A DNA stretch of 64,000 nt from Amycolatopsis australiensis. Its GTDB lineage: Bacteria; Actinomycetota; Actinomycetes; Mycobacteriales; Pseudonocardiaceae. Under the pieces are notes generated by a model that did no database searches, was not told the DNA's origin, and worked only from the letters and a program-made list of their open reading frames with translations. Each line of letters opens with the position of its first letter. Within the stretch, counting starts at the first letter, position 1. Positions 46,248 through 56,341 of the stretch are shown here, piece after piece. The DNA lies in the NCBI RefSeq assembly GCF_900119165.1, contig NZ_FPJG01000006.1, positions 4,216,001 to 4,280,000 on the forward strand, in the 5' to 3' direction. The position numbers were made by a program, and so were the translations under genes.

Positions 46248-46259
46248 GTGCCGGCGAAC

Positions 46260-46309
46260 CCGTGAACGGCGGATTCCGGACGCACGGGACCGATATCCGC
46301 CGTTCACGG
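46260..46309 (-). terminator. 15-bp inverted repeat downstream of the histidine kinase
   Basis: Perfect arms CCGTGAACGGCGGAT (46260-46274) and its complement (46295-46309), 20-nt loop, 57 nt beyond the kinase stop on the minus strand. Confidence 0.6.
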
Positions 46310-46365
46310 CTTTCCCCGCCCGAATCGTCGGTCCCCGCCGCTAGGCCGGGCTCAGGGGCCGGAGG

Positions 46366-47565
46366 TCAGCGGTCCAGCGGATACCGGGCCCGCACCCGGA
46401 AGCCGCCGTCCTCGGTTCCCGACGTCTCGAAACTTCCGCCCAGCAGACGCGCCCGCTCGGCCAGGCCCGTCAGGCCGTGGCCGCCCGACGGCAGGGACTC
46501 CGCCGGGCGGCGGGCTCGCTCGTTGCGGACCTCGATCTTCAACGCTCCGTGCTCGCCCTGGATGCGGATCGTCGCCGTCGCGCCCGGGGCGTGCTTGTGG
46601 ACGTTCGTCAAGCACTCCTGCACCGTCCGGTACGCCGCCGCCGACACCTGGTTCGGCAGGGCCTCCGGCAGGTGCTCCACCGACAGGTGCACCGGGACCT
46701 CCGACGTCCGGATCAGCCGGTCGAGGTCGTTGATGCCCGGGCGGGGACCGTCGTCGTCCGGGCCCGCGCGCAGCACGCTCAACAGCGACCGCAGCTCCTC
46801 CAGGGTCCGCTTCGACAGCGTCCGGATGACCTGCGCCGTCTCCTGCGCCCGGTCGTCGGCCGTCTGGGCCTGCAGCGCGCCTGCCTGCATCGCGATCAGC
46901 GTGATCTGGTGCGAGACGACGTCGTGCATCTCGCGGGCCAGCCGGGCACGCTCCTCCGCGCGCACGGCGTCGGCGTGGAAGCGGCGCTCGCGGTCGCGGC
47001 TCGTGGCCAGCTCGGCGAGCTTGTTCGCCACCTCGGCCCGCGCTCCGATGAGCAGGCCGATCGCGATCGGCATGCCGGCGACGAGGACGCCGTAGATGCC
47101 GTCGAGGATGTGCTCGCGCCAGCTGAGCTGGGCGAAGTCCTCCAGCGGCCACTGGACGAACCGGCAGGTCCACACCAGCGCCGCGCCGACCCACGTCTGC
47201 CAGTGCAGCTGACGCCGCGTGGCGAGCATGCCCAGGGTGATCATCGACGCCAGCTGCGCCCAGCCGGCCAGGAAGCCGGGAACCGCAACCAGCACGGCGA
47301 GGAACGGGAACTTCCGCCGGAACACGACCGCGAGGCAGGCGGCGGCGGACAGGTAGATGGAGTACGGCTGGGCCTTCTCCGGAATCACCAGCCAGACGTC
47401 GAGCACGGCCAGGATGACCGCCGCCGCCTCGATGGCGAACGTGACCACAGCCGGGCGGGGCACCGAGCCGAACAAGCTCAGCCCGCGCTTTCGGACCCGC
47501 TCGGCGGCCGACGGCCCCGAGCCGGCGATCGAGATGCCTGGAATCGAGAGTCCCTCTGTACTCAT
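46366..47565 (-). CDS. Orphan two-component histidine kinase (HisKA_3 / NarL-partner type)
   Basis: 399 residues. Several transmembrane helices fill the N-terminal half (about 40-190; VVTFAIEAAAVILAVLDVWL, FLAVLVAVPGFLAG, MPIAIGLLIG). The dimerisation domain has the phospho-acceptor His in LAREMHDVVSHQITLIAMQA. The HATPase domain shows AYRTVQECLTNVHKHAPGAT and GHGLTGLAERARLLGG. Such kinases normally pair with a LuxR/NarL response regulator, but none is nearby. The start is uncertain: ATGs at 47565 and 47580 are close. Signal unknown. Confidence 0.92.
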   Translation of the reverse strand: MSTEGLSIPGISIAGSGPSAAERVRKRGLSLFGSVPRPAVVTFAIEAAAVILAVLDVWLVIPEKAQPYSIYLSAAACLAVVFRRKFPFLAVLVAVPGFLAGWAQLASMITLGMLATRRQLHWQTWVGAALVWTCRFVQWPLEDFAQLSWREHILDGIYGVLVAGMPIAIGLLIGARAEVANKLAELATSRDRERRFHADAVRAEERARLAREMHDVVSHQITLIAMQAGALQAQTADDRAQETAQVIRTLSKRTLEELRSLLSVLRAGPDDDGPRPGINDLDRLIRTSEVPVHLSVEHLPEALPNQVSAAAYRTVQECLTNVHKHAPGATATIRIQGEHGALKIEVRNERARRPAESLPSGGHGLTGLAERARLLGGSFETSGTEDGGFRVRARYPLDR

Positions 47566-47795
47566 CGCTGGCGACCCCATTCGTCTTGTGGACTTGTAGG
47601 TGAGAGGCGCCAAAGGGCCGATCGGGACGCGCGGCCGCCGACAAATGTGCGGATGCTAACGAGGTCGGGTGGGAAGACGGTAAGTTTCACCCGCCGTCCG
47701 GGTGCCGACGTCCGGATTCCGCACGAAGTTGCTCCGTTCGGGCGTACCGGAGGAGGGTCGCGCTACCGAAAGGAGCGTCTCGGTCCCGGAAAACA

Positions 47796-47829
47796 GTGAA
47801 GGCCACCTTGCCCGCAAGGTGGCCTTCAC
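47796..47829 (-). terminator. 16-bp perfect hairpin after pgl
   Basis: GTGAAGGCCACCTTGC (47796-47811) and its exact complement (47814-47829) around CC, 12 nt past the pgl stop; ends the pentose-phosphate operon. Confidence 0.85.
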
Positions 47830-47840
47830 GAAAAGGGAAA

Positions 47841-48620
47841 CTACGCCGTGGGCGGCTGGTACACCTTCGTCAGCTTGCCCGCCGCCGCGCGGTCGAGCAG
47901 CCACAGCGTCCGGCGGTGCCCGCGGGCCCCCGCCACCGGGAGCTGGACTTCGCCCGCCCCGGCCAGTGCCAGCGCCACCGCGTCGGCCTTGCCTTCGCCC
48001 GCCGTCATCAGCCAGACGTCACGGGCCCGGCGGATCGCCGGCAGCGTCAGCGAGATCCGCGTCGGTGGCGGCTTCGGGCAGTTGCGCACCGCCACCACCG
48101 TCCGCTCGGTCTCGTAGACCGCCGGCGACTCCGGGAACACCGACGCCGTGTGCCCCTCGCCGCCCAGGCCGAGCAGCATGATGTCGAACGACGGGACGTC
48201 GCCGTGGTCCTCCGGGGTCGCGTTGTCCGCCAGCACGCGCGCGTAGGCCGCGGCCGCCGCGTCGACGTCGTCGCCGAACTCGCCGTCCGACGGCGCCATC
48301 GCGTGCACCCGCTTCGGGTCGAGCGGCACGTGGTCGAGCAGCGCCTCGCGGGCCTGCTTCTCGTTCCGCTCGTCCGAATCGGCCGGGACGAACCGCTCGT
48401 CACCCCAGTAGACGTCCAGGCGCGACCAGTCGATCGCGTCCCGGGCCGCCGACGCCCGCAGCTGCGACAGCACCGCGATGCCGGTGCCGCCGCCGGTGAG
48501 CACCAGCGACGCCGAGCCCTTGGCCGCCTGGACGTCGACCAGCCGGGTGACCAGCCGGGCGGCCGCGGCGGCCGCCAGCAGGTCCTGGTTCGCGTAGACG
48601 ACGACTTCCGTCTTGCTCAT
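47841..48620 (-). CDS. pgl: 6-phosphogluconolactonase
   Basis: 259 residues of the SugarP isomerase fold. VVYANQDLLAAAAAARL, LTGGGTGIAVLSQL, DVYWGDERFVPADSDERNEK and MLLGLGGEGHTASVFPES are the DevB-type Pgl signatures. It hydrolyses the lactone made by Zwf, and RHVDV-like basic residues bind phosphate. Last gene of the tkt-tal-pgi-zwf-opcA-pgl operon; the ATG overlaps the opcA stop as ATGA. Ends in a perfect hairpin. Confidence 0.96.
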   Translation of the reverse strand: MSKTEVVVYANQDLLAAAAAARLVTRLVDVQAAKGSASLVLTGGGTGIAVLSQLRASAARDAIDWSRLDVYWGDERFVPADSDERNEKQAREALLDHVPLDPKRVHAMAPSDGEFGDDVDAAAAAYARVLADNATPEDHGDVPSFDIMLLGLGGEGHTASVFPESPAVYETERTVVAVRNCPKPPPTRISLTLPAIRRARDVWLMTAGEGKADAVALALAGAGEVQLPVAGARGHRRTLWLLDRAAAGKLTKVYQPPTA

Positions 48621-49669
48621 TTCTTGCCCTTGCCCGAACGCGAACCCGAACCCGAACCCGAGCCCGCGGCCGGAGCCGGTGCCGCGGCGGCCGCCGCGGC
48701 GGCGGGTGAGGTGACGTCGGCCTTCGGCGGCGCCCCGGTCTTGCCGTTGGTGCCGGACGTGATCTTCGAGAGGCCGTGCAGCGACGTCTCGTACACCTCG
48801 TCGGGGTCCAGCCGCCGCAGCTCCTCGATCAGGCAGTCCTGGTTGTCGCGCCGCTGCAGGGCGATCCGCCGGGTCGGCTGGCCCGGCTGGGTCAGCGTGC
48901 CGACGCGCCCGTCCGGCCGGTGCAGCTCCACCGGGCCCGAGCGGCGGTCCAGCCGCACCGAGATGATCCCGGCCGCGCCGGTGCTCTTGACCCGCTTCAC
49001 CGGCACCTTGAGGTACTCGGCCAGCCAGCCGGCCAGCAGCTCGGTGGACGGCGAGTCGGCCTCGCCGGTCACCGTCGCGCCGGTGACCTTCTCGTACGGC
49101 GGCAGGTCCAGCGCCGACACCAGCTGTGCCCGCCAGCGGGTGAGCCGGGTCCACGCCAGGTCCGTGTCGCCCGCGGTGTAGGCCTTCGCGCGGGTCGTCA
49201 GGGCCCGCACGGGGTTCTTCTCCGCGGCCGAGTCGGTGATCCGGCGCTGGGCGAGCTCGCCGAGCGGGTCCTTCGCCGGGTCCTTCGGGCCGGCACCCGG
49301 CCACCAGGTGACGATCGGCGCGTCCGGCAGCAGCAGCGGCACCACCGCGCTCTGGCCCTGGGACACCAGCGGGCCGTAGAGCCGCAGCACGATGACCTCG
49401 CTCGCGCCGGCGTCGCCGCCGACCCGGATCTGGCCGTCGATGCGGGGCGCGGCGGTGCGCGCGCCCTTGGCCACCACGATCACCCGCGACGGGTGCTCGC
49501 GGCTCGCGCCGTTGGCGGCCTCGATGGCGTCTTCGAGCTTGGCGTCGTCGTCGGCCACGATCACCAGCGTCAGGACCCGCCCGAGCGCGACTTGGCCGCC
49601 CTGTTCGCGGATCTCCACCAGCTTCTTGTTGAGCGCCGAAGTCGTGGTGGACGGCAGGTCGATGATCAC
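48617..49669 (-). CDS. opcA: Glucose-6-phosphate dehydrogenase assembly protein OpcA
   Basis: 350 residues. OpcA binds Zwf and is needed for its activity in cyanobacteria and actinobacteria (family knowledge). It begins IIDLPSTTTSALNKKLVEIR; LTLVIVADD, PLLLPDAPIVTWWPG and TELLAGWLAEYLKVPVKRVK follow. The last 30 residues are an Ala/Pro then Gly-Ser repeat ending SGKGKK, encoded by a hexanucleotide-like simple repeat near 48633-48662. The GTG start sits 6 nt after GGAGG and overlaps the zwf stop as GTGA; an ATG four codons upstream overlaps that ribosome site and is less likely. Confidence 0.96.
   Translation of the reverse strand: MIIDLPSTTTSALNKKLVEIREQGGQVALGRVLTLVIVADDDAKLEDAIEAANGASREHPSRVIVVAKGARTAAPRIDGQIRVGGDAGASEVIVLRLYGPLVSQGQSAVVPLLLPDAPIVTWWPGAGPKDPAKDPLGELAQRRITDSAAEKNPVRALTTRAKAYTAGDTDLAWTRLTRWRAQLVSALDLPPYEKVTGATVTGEADSPSTELLAGWLAEYLKVPVKRVKSTGAAGIISVRLDRRSGPVELHRPDGRVGTLTQPGQPTRRIALQRRDNQDCLIEELRRLDPDEVYETSLHGLSKITSGTNGKTGAPPKADVTSPAAAAAAAAPAPAAGSGSGSGSRSGKGKK
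48633..48662. repeat. Simple CGAACC-type repeat in the opcA 3' end
   Basis: About five imperfect 6-bp units (CGAACG, CGAACC) encode the Gly-Ser tail of OpcA. Confidence 0.6.
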
Positions 49670-51189
49670 GGGCGCCTCCATTTCCGGCCGGTGCGCTCCA
49701 GCATTTCGTCGGCGGACGGCGGGCCCCACGTGCCCGGCGCGTACTGCTCCGGCGCGCCTTCCTTGGCCCAGTGCTCGAGGATCGGGTCGAGGATCTTCCA
49801 GGACAGCTCGACCTCTTCGTTGACCGGGAACAGCGACGGCTCGCCGAGCAGGACGTCGAGGATCAGGCGCTCGTAGGCTTCCGGCGAGGACTCGGTGAAC
49901 GCGTGCCCGTAGCCGAAGTCCATCGTGACGTCGCGGACCTCCATCGTGGTCCCCGGCACCTTCGAGCCGAACCGCAGCGTGATGCCCTCGTCCGGCTGCA
50001 CCCGGATGACCAGGGCGTTCTGCCCCAGCTCTTCGGTCGACGTCGAGTCGAACGGCAGGTGCGGCGCCCGTTTGAACACGACGGCGATCTCGGTGACGCG
50101 GCGGCCGAGCCGCTTGCCGGTGCGCAGGTAGAACGGCACCCCGGCCCAGCGGCGGTTCTGCACCTCCAGCGTCACCGCGGCGTAGGTCTCGGTCTTCGAG
50201 TCCTTCGCGAAGCCCTCTTCCTGCAGCAGGCCCGGCACCTTCGTGCCGCCCTGCCAGCCGCCCGCGTACTGGCCGCGGGCGGTGGTCGCGCTCAGCGGGC
50301 CGAGCGGCTTGGTGCCCGAAAGCACCTTGATCTTCTCCGCGCGCAGGGCCCGCGGCTCGAACGACAGCGGCTCCTCCATCGCGGTGAAGGCCAGCAGCTG
50401 CAGCAGGTGGTTCTGGATGACGTCGCGGGCCGCGCCGATGCCGTCGTAGTAGCCCGCGCGGCCGCCGAGGCCGATGTCCTCGGCCATGGTGATCTGCACG
50501 TGGTCGACGAAGTTGGCGTTCCAGATCGGCTCGAACAGCTGGTTCGCGAAGCGCAGCGCCAGGATGTTCTGCACCGTCTCCTTGCCGAGGTAGTGGTCGA
50601 TGCGGAACACCGACTCCTCGGGGAAGACGTCGTTGACGATCGCGTTCAGCTCTTCGGCGCTCTTGAGGTCGTGGCCGAAGGGCTTCTCGATGACGACGCG
50701 CCGCCACGTGTTCTCGTCGGCGTTCGCCAGCCCCGAGCGGGCCAGCTGCTTGGTCACCACCGGGAACGCGCTGGGCGGGATCGACAGGTAGAACGCCGTG
50801 TTGCCGCCGGTGCCGCGTTCCTGGTCGAGGTCCTTGACGACCTGGGCGAGCCGGTCGAAGGCGTTGTCGTCGTCGAAGGTGCCCTGGACGAACCGGATGC
50901 CTTCGGCGAGCCGGTTCCAGACCGACTCCTTGAACGGCGTCCGCGCGTGCTCCTTGACCGAGTCGTGCACGAGCTCGCCGAAGTCCTGGTGCTCCCAGTC
51001 GCGGCGGGCGAACCCGACGAGCGAGAAGCCGGCGGGCAGCAGCCCGCGGTTGGCCAGGTCGTAGATGGCGGGCATCAGCTTCTTGCGGGCCAGGTCGCCG
51101 GTGACGCCGAAGATCACCAGGCTGGACGGCCCGGCGATCCGCGGGAGCCGCTTGTCCCGCGGATCGCGCAGCGGGTTCTTCCACGTCAT
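49666..51189 (-). CDS. zwf: Glucose-6-phosphate 1-dehydrogenase
   Basis: 507 residues. The NADP-binding motif is IFGVTGDLARKKLMPA. The substrate site RIDHYLGKETVQNI holds the catalytic His and Lys, and EKPFGHDLKSA is the coenzyme-contacting loop. IRVQPDEGI and RKWRRP are near the C-terminus. It feeds carbon into the oxidative pentose phosphate pathway and makes NADPH. The ATG overlaps the pgi stop as ATGA, and the stop overlaps opcA. Complete, normal length. Confidence 0.97.
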   Translation of the reverse strand: MTWKNPLRDPRDKRLPRIAGPSSLVIFGVTGDLARKKLMPAIYDLANRGLLPAGFSLVGFARRDWEHQDFGELVHDSVKEHARTPFKESVWNRLAEGIRFVQGTFDDDNAFDRLAQVVKDLDQERGTGGNTAFYLSIPPSAFPVVTKQLARSGLANADENTWRRVVIEKPFGHDLKSAEELNAIVNDVFPEESVFRIDHYLGKETVQNILALRFANQLFEPIWNANFVDHVQITMAEDIGLGGRAGYYDGIGAARDVIQNHLLQLLAFTAMEEPLSFEPRALRAEKIKVLSGTKPLGPLSATTARGQYAGGWQGGTKVPGLLQEEGFAKDSKTETYAAVTLEVQNRRWAGVPFYLRTGKRLGRRVTEIAVVFKRAPHLPFDSTSTEELGQNALVIRVQPDEGITLRFGSKVPGTTMEVRDVTMDFGYGHAFTESSPEAYERLILDVLLGEPSLFPVNEEVELSWKILDPILEHWAKEGAPEQYAPGTWGPPSADEMLERTGRKWRRP

Positions 51190-52808
51190 GCGCCGACCTC
51201 CTGTACCGCGCGGACGACCGCCGCGAGGCCGGCGGCCCGGTCGGTCAGGTGCAGGCGCAGCACCGGGCGGCCGTGCTCGGCGAGCACCTGCCCGTCGCCG
51301 AGGGCCTGCGCGTGCTGCAGCTGCCCCAGCGTGTACGGCCGGTCCGGCACGTCGAGGTCCTGCTCGACCGCACCGGTCAGCTGCAGGAACACGCCGTTCT
51401 GGTGCCCGCCCTTGTGGTACTGGCCGGTGGAGTGCAGGAACCGCGGGCCCCAGCCGAACGTCGTCTGCTTCCCGGTGCGCTTGGCGATCTCGCCCCGCAG
51501 CAGCGCCGTCGAGGCGTCGTCGAGCCGGTCGAGGTAGGCCTGCACGGCGATGTAGCCCGCGTCCGGCGCCGAAGCGAAGAACGCGCGCAGCACGTCGGTC
51601 AGGCTGCCGCCGGTCGCAACGCCGTCGCTGCCGAAGATCTCGACCGCGCCGTCCACGTTGGACGCCGTCTCGCCGCCCTTGAGCTTCTCCGGGTCGTCCA
51701 GCAGCGCGCGGGCCGCCTTCTTCGCCGCTTCGACGTCGGGCTGGTCGAACGGGTTGATCCCGATCAGCCTGCCGGCCAGCGCCGTGGCGAACTCCCAGAG
51801 CAGGAACTGCGCGCCGAGCGAGCCGGTGACGGCGATCTTCGCCGCGCCCTGCGGGCTGCCGACCGCGGTCGGCGTGGCGTCGTCCTTCGCGTCGGCGAAA
51901 CCGGCCGCCTCCGGGCCCTCGACCGCGACCGGCAGCAGGCCGGTGCCCTGCTTGCCGGTGGACTCCGCGATCAGCTGCTCCGCCCAGTCGGGGAAGCCCT
52001 TGATCCCCGAGCCGGTGTCGGCCAGCACGACCTTCTCGGCACCGGCCTCGTGCGCGGCGGCCCACGCGGCGGCCAGCTTGACCGCCGGGTTGGCCGCGTC
52101 GTCCGCGGCGAGCTCGTCGGCCACCGAGGCGGCCTGGTCGAGCAGCCGGGCGACGTCCGCGCCGGCGAGACCGGCCGGGACGAGCCCGAACGCGGTCAGC
52201 GCCGAGTAGCGGCCGCCGACGTGCGGGTCGGCGAGGAAGGTCTTGCGGTAACCCTCCTTTTCGGACAGTTCCTGCAGCGGCGAGCCCGGGTCGGTGACGA
52301 CCACGATCCGCCGCGCCGCGTCGATCCCGGCGTCGGCGAACGCCTTCGCGAAGATCCGCCGGTGGCTGTCGGTCTCGACCGTGCCGCCGGACTTCGACGA
52401 CACCACGATCACGGTGCGCTCCAGGTCGCCGGCGAGCGCGTCGGCGACCTGGCCGGGGTCGGTCGTGTCGAGCACGGTCAGCGGGACGCCGTCGGTCGCG
52501 GTGATCACCTCCGGCGCGAGCGACGAGCCGCCCATGCCGGCCAGCACGACGCGGTCGACGCCCTCGCTCCGCAGCTCGGTCCGCAGCGCCTCGATCTCGC
52601 CGATCAGCGGCCGCGACGACTTGTGCAGCGTCGTCCACGACAGCCGGATCGACGCCTCGGGCTCGGCGTCCGGCCCCCAGAGCGTCGCGTCCTGCGCCGC
52701 CAGCTTCGACGCGGCCCGGTCGGCGACCAGCCGCTCGGCCAGGGGCGCAGCCCGCTCCGCCAGTGCGGCGTCCACGATCTCGACGCCGGTCTTTTCCCCT
52801 GTCGTCAT
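51186..52808 (-). CDS. pgi: Glucose-6-phosphate isomerase
   Basis: 540 residues with two SIS domains. VLAGMGGSSLAPEVI and VVSSKSGGTVET (phosphate loop) lie in the first; GFPDWAEQLIAESTGKQGTG and INPFDQPDVEAAKKAARALL in the second. It interconverts glucose- and fructose-6-phosphate. The sequence resembles the isomerase half of fused transaldolase/Pgi proteins of some bacteria, but here the two genes are separate and adjacent, 8 nt apart. The position of pgi between tal and zwf differs from mycobacteria. Confidence 0.92.
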   Translation of the reverse strand: MTTGEKTGVEIVDAALAERAAPLAERLVADRAASKLAAQDATLWGPDAEPEASIRLSWTTLHKSSRPLIGEIEALRTELRSEGVDRVVLAGMGGSSLAPEVITATDGVPLTVLDTTDPGQVADALAGDLERTVIVVSSKSGGTVETDSHRRIFAKAFADAGIDAARRIVVVTDPGSPLQELSEKEGYRKTFLADPHVGGRYSALTAFGLVPAGLAGADVARLLDQAASVADELAADDAANPAVKLAAAWAAAHEAGAEKVVLADTGSGIKGFPDWAEQLIAESTGKQGTGLLPVAVEGPEAAGFADAKDDATPTAVGSPQGAAKIAVTGSLGAQFLLWEFATALAGRLIGINPFDQPDVEAAKKAARALLDDPEKLKGGETASNVDGAVEIFGSDGVATGGSLTDVLRAFFASAPDAGYIAVQAYLDRLDDASTALLRGEIAKRTGKQTTFGWGPRFLHSTGQYHKGGHQNGVFLQLTGAVEQDLDVPDRPYTLGQLQHAQALGDGQVLAEHGRPVLRLHLTDRAAGLAAVVRAVQEVGA

Positions 52809-52816
52809 GTCGTGCT

Positions 52817-53929
52817 TCAGCCCTTCACGTTGTCGAGCTGGCCCTTGACGGTGTCGAGCAGCTCGGTCCAGGACTTCTCGAACTTCTCGACGCCCTCGTT
52901 CTCCAGCGTGAGGAACACGTCGCGGATGTCGATGCCGACGGCCTCCAGCTTGTCGAAGACCTCCTGCGCCTCGGCGCCGCGGCCGGTGACCTGGTCACCG
53001 GTGATCTCGGCGTGCTCGGCGACCGCGTCGAGGGTCTTCTCCGGCATCGTGTTGACGGTGTCCTTCACGACGAGCTGGTCGACGTAGAGGGTGGGGGAGT
53101 AGTCCGGGTTCTTCACGCCGGTGGAGGCCCACAGCGGCCGCTGGGCGTTCGCGCCCTGCTCCGCGAGCTTCTTCCAGCGGTCGGTCGAGAACAGCTCCTC
53201 GAAGGCCGCGTAGGCCAGGCGCGCGTTGGCGACGGCCGCCTTGCCGCGCAGGGCCTTGGCCTCGTCGGTGCCGATCGCGTCCAGGCGCTTGTCGACCTCG
53301 GTGTCCACGCGGGACACGAAGAACGACGCGACCGAGTGGATGCCCTTGAGGTCGTGGCCGTTGGCCTTCGCCTGCTCCAGGCCCGCGAAGAAGGCCTCGA
53401 TGACCTTCTTGTAGCGCTCGACGGAGAAGATCAGCGTGACGTTGACGCTGATGCCCTCGGCGAGCGTGCGGGTGATCGCCGGCAGGCCCTCCTCGGTGGC
53501 CGGGATCTTGATCAGCACATTCGGCCGGTCGACGGTCTTCCACAGGTCCTGCGCCTCGGCCACCGTCTTCTCGGTGTCCTTGGCCAGGCGCGGGTCGACC
53601 TCGATGGAGACGCGGCCGTCGACGCCGTTCGTGGCGCTGTAGACGTCGCGGAACAGGTCGGCGGCGTTGCGCACGTCGGTCGTCGTCAGCTCCCGGATGG
53701 TCGCCTCGACGTCGGCGCCGCGCGCGGCCAGCTCCTTCGTCTGCTCGTCGTAGGCCTCGCCCTTCGACATCGCGTTCGCGAAGATCGTCGGGTTGGTCGT
53801 CACGCCCACGACGTGCTTGTCGCGGATCAGGCCGGCCAGGTTGCCGGTGTTCAGGCGTTCACGCGAGAGGTCGTCCAGCCAGATCGATACGCCGGCCTCG
53901 GACAGAGCCGCGAGCTTGTCGTTGCTCAT
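52817..53929 (-). CDS. tal: Transaldolase
   Basis: 370 residues, TIM barrel. [17 protein letters not shown] and [16 protein letters not shown] form the start; [18 protein letters not shown] carries the catalytic Schiff-base Lys; [20 protein letters not shown] and [14 protein letters not shown] follow. It moves a dihydroxyacetone unit in the non-oxidative pentose phosphate pathway. The ATG at 53929 is favoured because AGGGG lies 9 nt upstream; an ATG three codons earlier abuts that site. Confidence 0.97.
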   Translation of the reverse strand: MSNDKLAALSEAGVSIWLDDLSRERLNTGNLAGLIRDKHVVGVTTNPTIFANAMSKGEAYDEQTKELAARGADVEATIRELTTTDVRNAADLFRDVYSATNGVDGRVSIEVDPRLAKDTEKTVAEAQDLWKTVDRPNVLIKIPATEEGLPAITRTLAEGISVNVTLIFSVERYKKVIEAFFAGLEQAKANGHDLKGIHSVASFFVSRVDTEVDKRLDAIGTDEAKALRGKAAVANARLAYAAFEELFSTDRWKKLAEQGANAQRPLWASTGVKNPDYSPTLYVDQLVVKDTVNTMPEKTLDAVAEHAEITGDQVTGRGAEAQEVFDKLEAVGIDIRDVFLTLENEGVEKFEKSWTELLDTVKGQLDNVKG

Positions 53930-53943
53930 TGCAGTCATCCCCT

Positions 53944-56046
53944 TCAGGAATTCTTGGTGTTCTGGATCGAGCGACGGGCGGCCTCGACGACGGCTTCCGC
54001 GGTGAACCCGAACTCACGGAACAGTGTGGCCGCGTCGGCCGACGCACCGAAGTGCTCGATCGAAACGTTCACCCCGGCGTCACCGGTGAAGCGGTGCCAC
54101 GACTGGGCGATGCCCGCCTCGACGGACACGCGGGCCTTCACACCGGCCGGGATGACGGACTCGCGGTAGGCCGCGTCCTGCGCGTCGAACCACTCGACGC
54201 ACGGCATGGACACGACACGCGCCTTGACGCCGTCGGCGTCCAGGGTCTTCTTCGCCTCCACCGCGAGCTGGACCTCCGACCCGGTGGCGATGAGCACCAC
54301 GTCCGGCGTCCCGTCGGAGTCGGCCAGGACGTACCCGCCCTTCGCGACGCCTTCGGCGCTGGTGCCGTCGAGCACCGGCACGTTCTGGCGGGTCAGCGCC
54401 AGCCCGGACGGGTGCTCGGTGTCCTCCAGGACGGCCTTCCAGGCGTACGCGGTCTCGTTGGCGTCCGCCGGGCGGACGACGTTGAGGCCCGGGATCGCGC
54501 GCAGCGCGGAAAGCTGCTCGATCGGCTGGTGCGTCGGCCCGTCCTCGCCGAGGCCGATCGAGTCGTGCGTCCACACGTAGATGACCGGCGCCTTCATCAG
54601 CGCGGCCAGCCGGACCGGCGGGCGCATGTAGTCGGAGAAGATGAGGAACGTCGCGCCGTACGGGCGGGTGCCGCCGTGCAGCGCGATCCCGTTGAGGATC
54701 GAGCCCATGGCGTGCTCGCGGACGCCGAAGTGCAGCGTCCGGCCGTACGGGGTGGCCTGCCACATCTCGGTGGCGGCCTTCTCGGGACCGAACGAGTCGG
54801 CGCCCTTCATCGTCGTGTTGTTGCTCTCGGCCAGGTCGGCCGAGCCGCCCCACAGCTCCGGCAGCGGGTCGGCGAGGGCGTTGAGGACCTCGCCGGAGGC
54901 CTTGCGGGTCGCGATGCCCTTGGCGTCCGGCTCCCACTTCGGCAGGTTGTCGGCGAAGCCCTCCGGCAGCGTGCGGGTCGAGAGCCGGTCCGCGAGCTTC
55001 TTGCGCTCCGGGTTGGCCTTCGCCCACGCCTCGAACTTCTCGGTCCACTCGGCGTGCGCGGCCTTGCCCCGCTCCACCGCCTGGCGCGTGTGCTTGAGCA
55101 CGTCGTCCTCGACCACGAAGGACTGCTCCGGGTCGAAGCCGAGGATCTTCTTGACCGCGGCGACCTCTTCGGCGCCCAGCGCGGCCCCGTGCGCCTTGCC
55201 GGTGCCCATCTTCTTCGGCGCCGGGTAACCGATGACCGTCCGCAGCGCGATGAACGACGGCCGCTGCGTCTCGGCCTTGGCGGCCTTGATCGCCTCCTCG
55301 ATCGCGACGACGTCCTCGCCGCCCTCGACGACCTGGGTGTGCCACCCGTAGGCCTCGTAGCGCTTCACGGTGTCCTCGGACAGCGCGATGTTCGTGTCGT
55401 CCTCGATCGAGATCTTGTTGTCGTCGTAGAAGACGATCAGGTTGCCCAGCTCCTGGCGGCCCGCGATGGACGAGGCCTCGGAGGTGACGCCCTCTTCGAT
55501 GTCGCCGTCGGAGGCGATCACGTAGATGTGGTGGTCGAAGATGCTCTCGCCGGGCGCGGCGTCCGGGTCCAGCAGGCCGCGCTCGCGGCGGGCGGCCATC
55601 GCCATGCCCACCGCGTTCGCCAGGCCCTGCCCGAGCGGGCCGGTGGTCGTCTCGACGCCGTCGGTGTGACGGTACTCGGGGTGGCCGGGGGTCTTGGAGC
55701 CCCACTTGCGCAGCTGCTTGAGGTCCTCGAGCTCGAGGCCGTAGCCGGCGAGGAACAGCTGGATGTAGAGAGTCAGGCTCGAGTGCCCGGCCGAGAGCAC
55801 GAACCGGTCGCGGCCCGGCCAGTGCTGGTCGGTCGGGTCGTGACGCAGCGTGCGCTGGAACAGCGTGTAGGCCAGCGGCGCCAGGCTCATCGCCGTGCCG
55901 GGGTGGCCACTGCCACAGTTCTCCACCGCGTCGGCCGCGAGCACCCGGACGGTGTCCACGGCGCGGGTGTCGGTGTCGGTCCAGTCGGCGGGCGTGTTGC
56001 GCCGGAGGAGTGGGTTGTTCTCGCTGGTAGTGGCGGTTTCGGACAC
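53944..56046 (-). CDS. tkt: Transketolase
   Basis: About 700 residues. The thiamine-diphosphate domain shows [57 protein letters not shown] and the GDG-type motif [16 protein letters not shown]. The pyrimidine domain has [20 protein letters not shown], and the C-terminal domain ends [14 protein letters not shown]. Two starts are possible: ATG at 56067 or GTG at 56046; GGAG before the GTG and length match to mycobacterial Tkt favour the latter. First gene of the pentose-phosphate operon; divergent from ctaB. Confidence 0.97.
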   Translation of the reverse strand: MSETATTSENNPLLRRNTPADWTDTDTRAVDTVRVLAADAVENCGSGHPGTAMSLAPLAYTLFQRTLRHDPTDQHWPGRDRFVLSAGHSSLTLYIQLFLAGYGLELEDLKQLRKWGSKTPGHPEYRHTDGVETTTGPLGQGLANAVGMAMAARRERGLLDPDAAPGESIFDHHIYVIASDGDIEEGVTSEASSIAGRQELGNLIVFYDDNKISIEDDTNIALSEDTVKRYEAYGWHTQVVEGGEDVVAIEEAIKAAKAETQRPSFIALRTVIGYPAPKKMGTGKAHGAALGAEEVAAVKKILGFDPEQSFVVEDDVLKHTRQAVERGKAAHAEWTEKFEAWAKANPERKKLADRLSTRTLPEGFADNLPKWEPDAKGIATRKASGEVLNALADPLPELWGGSADLAESNNTTMKGADSFGPEKAATEMWQATPYGRTLHFGVREHAMGSILNGIALHGGTRPYGATFLIFSDYMRPPVRLAALMKAPVIYVWTHDSIGLGEDGPTHQPIEQLSALRAIPGLNVVRPADANETAYAWKAVLEDTEHPSGLALTRQNVPVLDGTSAEGVAKGGYVLADSDGTPDVVLIATGSEVQLAVEAKKTLDADGVKARVVSMPCVEWFDAQDAAYRESVIPAGVKARVSVEAGIAQSWHRFTGDAGVNVSIEHFGASADAATLFREFGFTAEAVVEAARRSIQNTKNS

Positions 56047-56341
56047 TGAACTCCAACTCCCGGTCATGATGGTTGCGGCTGGTCTTCCTCGTTCCGGTTA
56101 CCCGTGCGCGCGGCTACTTATCTCAATCGATCCCGAAGGGACGATATTCCTGCTCGCGGCCATGCGCAGGGGCAATCGCGGCCCGTCGCGGTCAGCCTAG
56201 TGCTTGGGCCGGTCGAGGACCCGCGATCACCCACGGGATTCACCACGTCTAACATCGTTCGAGGGTTCAGTTCGGCAGGTTTGCGCGGCACCACCACTGC
56301 CTACCCGGACTTGCCCGCCCGAACCTGACGCAGGGAGTGAA
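56047..56341. promoter_or_regulatory. Divergent tkt / ctaB intergenic region
   Basis: 295 bp without a supported gene. It must contain both promoters; TAACAT near 56250 is a weak -10 candidate for ctaB. No palindrome or riboswitch was recognised. Confidence 0.4.
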
